From an uncultured Lachnospiraceae bacterium (lineage in GTDB: Bacteria > Bacillota > Clostridia > Lachnospirales > Lachnospiraceae): 5,728 nt of DNA. The stretch lies in contig CANPZR010000175.1 in NCBI GenBank assembly GCA_947589175.1, forward strand, positions 1 to 5,728, in the 5' to 3' direction. Each line of letters opens with the position of its first letter. The stretch's first letter is position 1. Below the pieces are notes generated by a model, which was given only the letters and a program-made list of their open reading frames with translations, did no database searches and was not told the DNA's origin. The position numbers were made by a program, and so were the translations under genes. This document shows, in pieces, positions 1-5,179 of this stretch.

Positions 1-28
1 TGGATGACAGATGAGAAACTGCATGCGC

Positions 29-49
29 AAACTGTGTTTACAGTTTTTT
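29..49 (+). terminator. Weak terminator-like hairpin upstream of pssA
   Basis: A 7-bp stem (29-35 with 40-46, arms AAACTGT and ACAGTTT) with a GTTT loop runs into a T tract that ends at 49. It could end transcription of a gene lying left of the window or act as an attenuator before pssA. The stem is AT-rich and short, so termination strength is doubtful. Its position inside the in-frame extension of pssA argues against translation starting at position 4. Confidence 0.3.
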
Positions 50-57
50 CTCCATCG

Positions 58-88
58 CCTCTTCGCGACAAGTCGCTCAGAAAAGAGG
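58..88 (+). promoter_or_regulatory. Possible Shine-Dalgarno-sequestering hairpin before pssA
   Basis: CCTCTT at 58-63 is the exact complement of AAGAGG at 83-88, which is the Shine-Dalgarno sequence of pssA. Between them sits a second small hairpin (GCGA, loop CAAG, TCGC; 65-76). Folded together they would bury the ribosome binding site. The complementarity is seen directly. A regulatory role is inference, and any leader may pair with its own Shine-Dalgarno sequence by chance. Confidence 0.3.
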
Positions 89-93
89 TATAT

Positions 94-723
94 ATGATCG
101 GATTTTATAATTATTCTGTAATAGTGACCTATCTGGGAGTGGCGTTCTCTATTTTCGGCATCACTCTTGCCTGCAACGGGCGCTACGAGACGGCGATTTT
201 CTGCCTGGCGCTGGCGGGCGCGTGCGATACCTTTGACGGGAAAATAGCCAGAGCCATGAAAAACCGCACGAGAGAGATGGAAATCTTCGGCGTGCAGATT
301 GACTCCCTCTGCGACATGGTCTGTTTCGGCGTGACGCCGGCCGTCCTCTGCTATCAGATGGGACTGCGGGAACCCTGGGGCATCGTGGCGGAGATTCTCT
401 TTGTCATCTGCGGCGCCATACGCCTGGCCTATTTTAATATGCTGGAGGAGCTAAAGCACCAGAAGTCGCCCTCGGAGGCAGAGGAAAAGAAATACTACAC
501 CGGACTTCCCATCACGTCGATTACCATTATCTTTCCGGTGGCCTACCTGTTCCATCCCCTCGTGTCCGCGGGAATATTCCACGTCATACTGGCGGGCATG
601 CTGCTTCTGGTGGCCATCCTGTACATCTGCCGTTTCCGCATCCAGAAGCCGAACAATGCGGTGGTGGCCCTTATGATGCTTTTCGTGGCCGTGGTGATGC
701 TGAAAATTTTCAACGTATTTTAA
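94..723 (+). CDS. pssA: CDP-diacylglycerol--serine O-phosphatidyltransferase
   Basis: This 209-residue integral membrane enzyme makes phosphatidylserine and CMP from CDP-diacylglycerol and L-serine. The CDP-alcohol phosphotransferase signature is complete: D45, D48, G49, A52, R53, then G66, D70 and D74, the metal- and substrate-binding aspartates. The gap between R53 and G66 is 12 residues rather than the textbook 8; I recall this longer spacing in clostridial PssA proteins. Hydrophobic segments lie at about 8-27, 33-45, 75-90, 98-112, 140-158, 160-178 and 188-206. The ATG at 94 is chosen because GAGG at 85-88 lies 5 nt upstream; an in-frame ATG at 4 would add 30 polar residues atypical of the family and cross a hairpin. 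psd starts 15 nt after the stop, so the two are almost surely one operon and one pathway. No promoter is evident in the visible upstream 93 bases. Confidence 0.93.
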   Translation: MIGFYNYSVIVTYLGVAFSIFGITLACNGRYETAIFCLALAGACDTFDGKIARAMKNRTREMEIFGVQIDSLCDMVCFGVTPAVLCYQMGLREPWGIVAEILFVICGAIRLAYFNMLEELKHQKSPSEAEEKKYYTGLPITSITIIFPVAYLFHPLVSAGIFHVILAGMLLLVAILYICRFRIQKPNNAVVALMMLFVAVVMLKIFNVF

Positions 724-738
724 AACGAGGTTTAACAA

Positions 739-1602
739 ATGGATTATATAGATTTAAGTGGAAAAGTAGTTCATCAGACTTCTAAGCAGGACAAAATGCT
801 AGAGTTTCTCTACCGCAGCGCAATAGGAAGGCTCTCCTTGAAACCCCTGGTGCGCCCCGGCGTATCCGAGCTGGCGGGGAAGTTTCTCTCCTCTCCCCAC
901 TCTGTCGGGCTGATTCAGCGATTTATTGAGAACAGCCACATCGACATGTCCGCGTATGAAAATAGGACCTATACTTCTTTTAACGATTTTTTTACCCGGA
1001 AGATCAAAGAAGGGCGGCGGCCGATTCCGGACGATCCGTCCCTGCTCATCAGTCCCTGCGACTGCCGGGCCTCGGTGTATAAAATTCACAAAAACTCGGT
1101 ATTTTCCGTTAAAAATACCGAATACTCCCTCCGCTCGCTCCTGAGAAGCCGGAAGCTGGCGGAGATGTTTCAGGGCGGATACGCCTATATCCTGCGGCTG
1201 ACGGTAAACGATTACCACCGGTATGTCTATGCCGCTTCCGGCAGGCAGTCGAGGAATTACCACATACCGGGAATTTTTCACACGGTGAATCCCATCGCCA
1301 ACGACCATCTTCCTATTTATAAGGAAAATACCCGGGAATACACGGTCATTCACTCTAAGGAGTTCGGGCCGTTCATTCAGATGGAAGTGGGCGCTCTCCT
1401 GGTGGGGAAAATCCACAACCACAAAGAGAGCGGCATCGTCCAGCGGGGCGAGGAAAAGGGCTTTTTTGAGTACGGCGGCTCTACCATCATACTCATTACC
1501 GCCAAGGACGCCGCGGCTCCCAGAGAGGATCTTTTGCAAAATACCAAAAATGGGTACGAGACCCAGATTTTGCAGGGACACGTTCTCGGAACAACAGCAT
1601 AA
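739..1602 (+). CDS. psd: Phosphatidylserine decarboxylase proenzyme (GGST type)
   Basis: This 287-residue proenzyme decarboxylates phosphatidylserine to phosphatidylethanolamine at the membrane. It is expected to cleave itself between G247 and S248 of the GGST motif (246-249). That gives a long beta chain and a roughly 40-residue alpha chain whose N-terminal serine becomes the pyruvoyl group. GGST in place of LGST is usual in the clostridial (type II) branch. Other family marks are FFTRKIKEGRRPI (84-96), a likely catalytic D108 in SPCDC, H160 in NDYHRY, HTVNPIA (181-187) and VGALLVGKI (217-225). A short ACGAGG Shine-Dalgarno sequence 8 nt before the ATG supports the start, and the length is normal for the family. 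The gene directly follows pssA and completes the phosphatidylethanolamine pathway. There is no obvious terminator after the stop, so some read-through into the lipoprotein gene is possible. Confidence 0.95.
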   Translation: MDYIDLSGKVVHQTSKQDKMLEFLYRSAIGRLSLKPLVRPGVSELAGKFLSSPHSVGLIQRFIENSHIDMSAYENRTYTSFNDFFTRKIKEGRRPIPDDPSLLISPCDCRASVYKIHKNSVFSVKNTEYSLRSLLRSRKLAEMFQGGYAYILRLTVNDYHRYVYAASGRQSRNYHIPGIFHTVNPIANDHLPIYKENTREYTVIHSKEFGPFIQMEVGALLVGKIHNHKESGIVQRGEEKGFFEYGGSTIILITAKDAAAPREDLLQNTKNGYETQILQGHVLGTTA

Positions 1603-1662
1603 AAATATTCATAAATAATTTTATAAAAACTGGTCATAATAGGACTGTAATGCAAAGAAAAT
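1603..1662 (+). promoter_or_regulatory. AT-rich gap with candidate -10 elements
   Basis: The short AT-rich gap between psd and the lipoprotein gene holds two -10-like hexamers, CATAAT (1635-1640) and TGTAAT (1646-1651), each 5 of 6 to consensus. Neither has a convincing -35 at 16-18 nt, nor a TG extension. The lipoprotein may have its own weak or activator-dependent promoter, or depend on read-through from pssA-psd. No intrinsic terminator is visible here. Confidence 0.25.
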
Positions 1663-1675
1663 GGAGGAAACAGTC

Positions 1676-2170
1676 ATGAAAAATAAAATTTTGACCAGTT
1701 TGGCGGCGCTCTGCCTTGCCGTCATCATGGTGGGCTGTGGCGACCGGATCAACAGCGCTACAGCGCCTCAGGACACTACAGACTCAAACGTCTCCAAAGA
1801 CGTCAGAAACGACGCGTCGGATATCGGCGAGGACGCCGGGGACATTGGTGAGGACGCCGGAAACGGCGTAAAAGACGTCACGGATGGCGTCGGCGAGGGA
1901 ATAAAGGACACCGCGGACGGCGTCGGCGAAGGCGTGAGTGATATCGTTGAAGGCGTCGGCGAGGGCGTCGGCGACGCGGTAGAAGGTGTCGGCGAGGGCG
2001 CTAAGGATGTAGCGGATGGCGCCAGCGACGCCGTGGATAACGCCAGCGATGCAGTAGACGACACCGTCAAGAACGCGGCAGGCAGCGGTGATGACAGCGC
2101 TAAAGACCGTGCCTCTGGCACTGCGGATACAACGAATAAGAACAACAAAAAAACGGGCAAAAAGCGGTAA
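1676..2170 (+). CDS. Predicted lipoprotein with 11-residue (hendecad) repeats
   Basis: I do not recognise a named family. The 164-residue product starts with a lipoprotein signal: MKNK, a hydrophobic stretch (5-19), then MVGC with Cys21 as the predicted lipidation site. Residues about 22-41 form a polar linker. Residues 42-140 are nine degenerate 11-residue units of the form G-V-x-D-V-x-D/E-G-V-G-E. Small or hydrophobic residues recur at unit positions 2, 5 and 9, a 3-4-4 spacing, with acidic residues at 4, 7 and 11. The C-terminus is Asn/Lys-rich and basic (about 154-164). Hendecads are known in LEA-like and right-handed coiled-coil or amphipathic-helix proteins; here the many glycines would weaken the helix, so the region may be disordered. 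The ATG at 1676 is preferred because GGAGGA (1663-1668) lies 7 nt upstream; the ATG at 1661 overlaps that site. An envelope-tethered spacer or stress role is speculation. Confidence 0.82.
   Translation: MKNKILTSLAALCLAVIMVGCGDRINSATAPQDTTDSNVSKDVRNDASDIGEDAGDIGEDAGNGVKDVTDGVGEGIKDTADGVGEGVSDIVEGVGEGVGDAVEGVGEGAKDVADGASDAVDNASDAVDDTVKNAAGSGDDSAKDRASGTADTTNKNNKKTGKKR
1799..2095 (+). repeat. Nine degenerate 33-bp in-frame coding repeats
   Basis: Nine 33-bp units encode 11 residues each. Units 3 to 7 (1865-2029) are the best preserved, sharing the core GGCGTCGGCGA with one or two changes. The DNA-level similarity exceeds what the amino acids demand, which suggests growth by tandem duplication. 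The outer units have diverged in both DNA and protein. The repeats also create long open frames on the opposite strand, which I regard as shadows. Confidence 0.85.
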
Positions 2171-2210
2171 GGCAGTTCTCCGCAGAGAGAATTTCCCTTC
2201 CCTATCTGTC

Positions 2211-2247
2211 AAAAAAACGGCATGGATGCCCGTCCATGCCGTTTTTT
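2211..2247. terminator. Bidirectional intrinsic terminator
   Basis: A perfect 9-bp GC-rich stem, CGGCATGGA (2218-2226) with TCCATGCCG (2233-2241), has a 6-nt loop. It is flanked by seven A on the left and six T on the right, which can extend the stem to 15 bp. Read on either strand it ends in a U tract. It lies between the convergent lipoprotein gene (stop at 2170) and the phosphatase gene (stop at 2256), and can serve both. Confidence 0.93.
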
Positions 2248-2255
2248 ACTCTATA

Positions 2256-2906
2256 TTAAAGCAACGGGAGTAGCTGATCCGGCCGGTCTATAATCGTCTC
2301 CGCTCCGTGCCGGCGCAAAAAATCCTCTCCCCTGAATCCCCAGGTGACGCTGACGCACGGAATCCCCGCGTTGGCCGCCGTCTGCACGTCCACGTCCGAA
2401 TCTCCCACATACAGCGCCCTCTCCCGGCCGCAGGCGAGAAGCTCCAGCGCCCGCCACACCATTTCCGGCGACGGCTTCTTTTTGATTCCCGCCTCCTCAT
2501 TTTCTCCCATAGCCACATGAATCAATCCCGGAAAGTACACCGGCATCAGCTCCTTTACCGCGAAATCCGCCTTGTTGGAAACCACCGCCGTCTTGATTCC
2601 CATTTTCTTCAATTTTACAAGAAGTTCTTCAATGCCCTCATAGGGAACCGTCTTGTCCTGACAGTGAGCGGCATAGTACCTGCGAAATGCAGCCAGCACA
2701 TCCTCTGTGAGCTTCTGGCTCGTCCCCTCTGGCACCGCCCGGACAATCAGCTTCCGTATGCCATTTCCCACAAACTGCCGGACCTCATCCAGAGACCTTG
2801 TCGGCATATCGTGACTTTTCAGCGCCGCGTTCACCGCGTCCGCCAGATCCTCTAACGTATTTAATAAAGTACCGTCCAAATCAAAAATTACCGCATCGTA
2901 TTTCAT
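2256..2906 (-). CDS. HAD-family phosphatase, phosphoglycolate phosphatase-like
   Basis: This 216-residue cytosolic HAD hydrolase has all four motifs. Motif I is FDLDGTLLNT with nucleophile D9 and acid/base D11. Motif II is VSNK with S110. Motif III is K144 before PSPE. Motif IV is VGDSDVD with D169 and D173 for magnesium. Residues about 15-85 form an alpha-helical C1 cap of the type found in phosphoglycolate phosphatase (Gph) and PpaX-like enzymes. The exact substrate (2-phosphoglycolate, pyrophosphate, a nucleotide or a sugar phosphate) cannot be read from the sequence, so no gene symbol is given. The start is supported by an AGAGGA site 6 nt upstream. The gene is convergent with the lipoprotein gene and divergent from proS, with its own promoter at 3009-3037. 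Length and composition are normal; nothing is missing. Confidence 0.9.
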   Translation of the reverse strand: MKYDAVIFDLDGTLLNTLEDLADAVNAALKSHDMPTRSLDEVRQFVGNGIRKLIVRAVPEGTSQKLTEDVLAAFRRYYAAHCQDKTVPYEGIEELLVKLKKMGIKTAVVSNKADFAVKELMPVYFPGLIHVAMGENEEAGIKKKPSPEMVWRALELLACGRERALYVGDSDVDVQTAANAGIPCVSVTWGFRGEDFLRRHGAETIIDRPDQLLPLL

Positions 2907-2954
2907 GACTAATCCTCTAACCTCATTCTTCTTTCCCTACACCTTTTTCATGAC

Positions 2955-3009
2955 TGAAACATACCCGAAAATATGGGTATTCCCTCACGCCAACTATTGA
3001 CCTGTTTCA
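2955..3009. repeat. Nested inverted repeats in the divergent control region
   Basis: The outer arms TGAAACA (2955-2961) and TGTTTCA (3003-3009) are exact 7-bp inverted repeats 41 nt apart. The right arm abuts the minus-strand -10 box. Inside lies ATACCC (2961-2966) with GGGTAT (2975-2980), a 6-bp inverted repeat around 8 nt that would form a hairpin in the leader RNA of the phosphatase gene. These could be an operator or a leader structure; chance cannot be excluded for arms this short. Confidence 0.4.
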
Positions 3010-3037
3010 TTCTACCACGAACGGTCCCGCTTGTCAC
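3009..3037 (-). promoter_or_regulatory. Sigma-A promoter for the phosphatase gene
   Basis: On the minus strand, GTGACA (3037-3032) is followed by a 17-nt spacer and TAGAAT (3014-3009). Each hexamer is 5 of 6 to consensus, and a TGG directly before the -10 makes it an extended -10. Transcription would start near 3002, giving a leader of about 95 nt. Confidence 0.7.
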
Positions 3038-3080
3038 CTCCAAACTTATACAGCATACGCGATGAAGAATCTCCTTTTAT

Positions 3081-3109
3081 TTGACAAAACCAACGGATAA
3101 TGCTAACAT
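3081..3109 (+). promoter_or_regulatory. Sigma-A promoter for proS
   Basis: A perfect -35 TTGACA (3081-3086), a 17-nt spacer and TAACAT (3104-3109, 4 of 6) form the promoter. A TGC before the -10 makes it an extended -10. The predicted start is near 3116, leaving a leader of about 78 nt. That is too short for a T-box, and no terminator-antiterminator pair is visible in it. Confidence 0.75.
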
Positions 3110-3193
3110 GGAAAAGGTATTTTTTTAAAGAAAATTTTCAGACAGACGGGAAATTTCACCCCGCTCTGCTTACAGAAAAGAATGGAGGAAAAC

Positions 3194-4930
3194 ATGAAAC
3201 TTGACAAGCTAGTAGGCGAGCGCTTTAAGGAAAAACCGAGCGACTGCGTCATTGAGAGCCACGCCCTGATGGTCCGGGGCGGATACATAAAGGATGTAGC
3301 CAAGGGAATCTATTCCCAGTACACGCCGCTCAAGCGGATCTGCCAGAAGATAGAGGCCATTCTCCGCGAGGAAATGGACGCCATCGACGGCCAGGAGGTG
3401 CTCTTTCCAGTATCCCTGCCCGCCTCTCTCTGGGATGAGTCCGGGCGGTACGAGAGCGTCGGCAGCGAGCTGCTCCGTTTTTCAGACCGCAACGGCACCA
3501 AGATGGTCATGGGCATGACACATGAGGAGGCCGCGGTCCATCTGGTGCGGGACTACGCCAAAAGCTATAACAACTATCCCTTTATGATCTATCAGATTCA
3601 GACCAAATTCCGGGACGAGGCCAGGCCGAGGGCCGGACTGATCCGCGTCCGGGAATTTACCATGAAGGATGCTTATTCCTTCCACACCTCGCAGGAGGAT
3701 CTGGAGCGCTATTACCAGATCTGCTACGACGCCTACAATCGGATTTTTGCCCGGGCCGGCATCCCGGAGGTTGTCACCGTTGCCTCGGATTCCGGCATGA
3801 TGGGCGGCAGCCTGGCCCACGAGTACATGCTGCTCACCCCGGTGGGCGAGGACTCCATCGCCATCTGCGACGCGTGCGATTACCGCTCGAACATGGAAGC
3901 GGCGGAAAGCATTATTGAAAATGAAAAGGACGCCTCCTACGAGGAGCTGACCAAGGTCTACACGCCGGATATCCACACGATCGAGGAAATCTGTGATTTT
4001 CTCCACTCGCCGCTTGAGAAGTCCTGCAAGGCGGTCGTTTACCAGAAAAATATGACGGACGATTATGTGGTCGTATTTATCCGGGGCGATTTGGACATCA
4101 ACGAAACAAAGCTGACCAACTATCTGGGCGAGGCGATCCACCCGGCTGTCATCACGCCGGAGTGCGGCCTGCACGCCGGATATATCGGCCCGGTCGGCCT
4201 TCATGTGGAGGGCGATTTCACCGTTGTATATGACCGCTCCCTGGAGGGAACCAATAACCTCTCCTGCGGCGCCAACGAGGAGGAGTACCACTACACCGGA
4301 CTGTGCATGGAGCGAGATGTAAAGGACGCCTCCTATGTAGATGTGGCCAAAATCATCGAGGGCGGCATCTGTCCTAAGTGCGGGCAGAAAAAGATTCATC
4401 TCTCCCGCGGCATTGAGGTGGGCAACATCTTCCAGCTGGGAACCAAGTACACCAAATCCATGAACATGCAGTATCTGGACGCGGAGGGAAATTCCCACTA
4501 TCCGATTATGGGATGCTACGGCATCGGCGTGGGCCGTCTGGCGGCCTCCGTCTGCGAGGCGCATCACGATGAATACGGTCCGATCTGGCCGATTTCCATC
4601 GCGCCCTGGCAGGTTCACCTGTGCTGTCTGCGCTCCGATGACGCGGAGTCAAAGACTTATGCCGATCAGCTCTACGATGCCTTGAAAAAAGAGCGCATCG
4701 AGGTGATTTACGACGACAGAAACGTCCGTCCGGGCGTCATGTTCTCCGACGCAGACCTTCTGGGCGTGCCGATCCGTCTGGTCGTCAGTCCCCGCAATAT
4801 GAAGGAATCCGTCGTGGAGCTCTCTAGCCGGGATAAATCCGTCCAGGAAAAGGTGGCGCTGGACGAAGTCGTTCCCACCGTAAAGGCGCTGATTGACCGG
4901 ATGATGCAGGAAATCAATGAGAAGTGCTGA
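3194..4930 (+). CDS. proS: Prolyl-tRNA synthetase, bacterial type with inserted domain
   Basis: This 578-residue class II synthetase charges tRNA-Pro with proline in the cytosol. The N-terminal catalytic core shows RGGYIKDVAKGIYSQYTPL (28-46), THEE (109-112), motif 2 FRDEARPRAGLIRVREF (139-155) and GGSLAHEY (204-211). Residues about 225-396 form the inserted (INS, YbaK-like) domain, which in this family clears alanine mischarged onto tRNA-Pro. It is bracketed by two CxxC pairs, CDAC (225-228) and CPKC (393-396). GxIFQLGTKY and motif 3 GCYGIGVGRL (440-449) follow; the usual GIGVSRL reads GIGVGRL here. An anticodon-binding domain occupies about 468-574. Length matches the E. coli-type enzyme. 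The ATG at 3194 is preferred over the in-frame ATG at 3182, because GGAGGA (3184-3189) overlaps the latter and lies 4 nt before the former. It has its own promoter and terminator, so it is a single-gene unit. Confidence 0.97.
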   Translation: MKLDKLVGERFKEKPSDCVIESHALMVRGGYIKDVAKGIYSQYTPLKRICQKIEAILREEMDAIDGQEVLFPVSLPASLWDESGRYESVGSELLRFSDRNGTKMVMGMTHEEAAVHLVRDYAKSYNNYPFMIYQIQTKFRDEARPRAGLIRVREFTMKDAYSFHTSQEDLERYYQICYDAYNRIFARAGIPEVVTVASDSGMMGGSLAHEYMLLTPVGEDSIAICDACDYRSNMEAAESIIENEKDASYEELTKVYTPDIHTIEEICDFLHSPLEKSCKAVVYQKNMTDDYVVVFIRGDLDINETKLTNYLGEAIHPAVITPECGLHAGYIGPVGLHVEGDFTVVYDRSLEGTNNLSCGANEEEYHYTGLCMERDVKDASYVDVAKIIEGGICPKCGQKKIHLSRGIEVGNIFQLGTKYTKSMNMQYLDAEGNSHYPIMGCYGIGVGRLAASVCEAHHDEYGPIWPISIAPWQVHLCCLRSDDAESKTYADQLYDALKKERIEVIYDDRNVRPGVMFSDADLLGVPIRLVVSPRNMKESVVELSSRDKSVQEKVALDEVVPTVKALIDRMMQEINEKC

Positions 4931-4938
4931 TTTATAGT

Positions 4939-4974
4939 GAAAAAGAGGGCACCTTTGCGAGTGTCCTCTTTTTC
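4939..4974 (+). terminator. Intrinsic terminator of proS
   Basis: A 14-bp stem pairs 4939-4952 with 4961-4974, with one G-U pair and an 8-nt loop. The stem base is AAAAAGAGG against CCTCTTTTT, so the right arm doubles as the U tract. It begins 9 nt after the proS stop and separates proS from the accessory-looking region. It could also stop transcription arriving on the other strand. Confidence 0.9.
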
Positions 4975-5013
4975 ATGCATTATCACAATGATTCCTTCTT
5001 CTAAATTTTATAA

Positions 5014-5043
5014 TCTGCTGATTCTGCTGATTTTTCTGCTGAT
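5014..5043 (+). repeat. Three copies of a 9-bp repeat, TCTGCTGAT
   Basis: TCTGCTGAT occurs at 5014-5022, 5023-5031 and, after TTT, 5035-5043; TCTG then begins a partial copy at 5044. Read in frame it gives Ser-Ala-Asp units, and the frame stays open to a TAA at 5131-5133. It has a stop just before 5014 and no start codon, so it is not a gene as it stands. It lies just after the proS terminator, where composition changes, and may be a remnant of a lost gene end or simple slippage. Confidence 0.6.
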
Positions 5044-5065
5044 TCTGAAGAACCGTGGAAACAAC

Positions 5066-5094
5066 TTGACCGAGAAAAGGTAACAGACTATAAT
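5066..5094 (+). promoter_or_regulatory. Sigma-A promoter for the terminal gene
   Basis: TTGACC (5066-5071), a 17-nt spacer and a perfect TATAAT (5089-5094) form a near-consensus promoter, the strongest in the window. Transcription would start near 5101, about 80 nt before the chosen start codon. It shows the last gene is transcribed independently of proS and is probably well expressed unless repressed. Confidence 0.8.
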
Positions 5095-5179
5095 ATAAAA
5101 AACGAAAGTCATCCGTTACTTGGCTTTATGTAAAATCAATTTAATGTCTAAAAATCAGAGATACAAGGAGACAAAAGAA

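Noticed and set aside
4..93. N-terminal extension of PssA from the ATG at 4
   Set aside because: The added 30 residues are polar and atypical of the family, the stretch holds hairpins, and the ATG at 94 has a proper Shine-Dalgarno sequence.
799..1581. 260-codon open frame on the minus strand opposite psd
   Set aside because: It lies wholly inside a well-identified psd gene, has no recognisable motifs and reads as the complement of GC-rich codons.
1768..2212. 130- and 142-codon minus-strand frames across the lipoprotein repeats
   Set aside because: The GC-rich 33-bp repeats remove stops on the opposite strand. The products are only low-complexity mirror repeats (Thr/Pro/Ser-rich or Ala/Val/Asp-rich).
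2307..2855. 182-codon + strand frame opposite the phosphatase gene
   Set aside because: The HAD motifs on the minus strand are complete, and this frame encodes a composition typical of antisense shadow.
3110..3193. T-box or other riboswitch before proS
   Set aside because: The leader from the predicted start is only about 78 nt, with no specifier stem, T-box core sequence or terminator that I can see.
3482..4618. 378-codon open frame on the minus strand opposite proS
   Set aside because: proS is certain on the + strand. The reverse frame shows no family features and arises from the codon bias of proS.
5014..5043. CRISPR-like repeat
   Set aside because: The units are 9 bp and nearly contiguous with no spacers, so this is a simple tandem repeat.
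5120..5179. TTG start at 5120 for the terminal gene
   Set aside because: No Shine-Dalgarno sequence precedes the TTG or the ATG at 5144, while AAGGAG lies 9 nt before the ATG at 5180.
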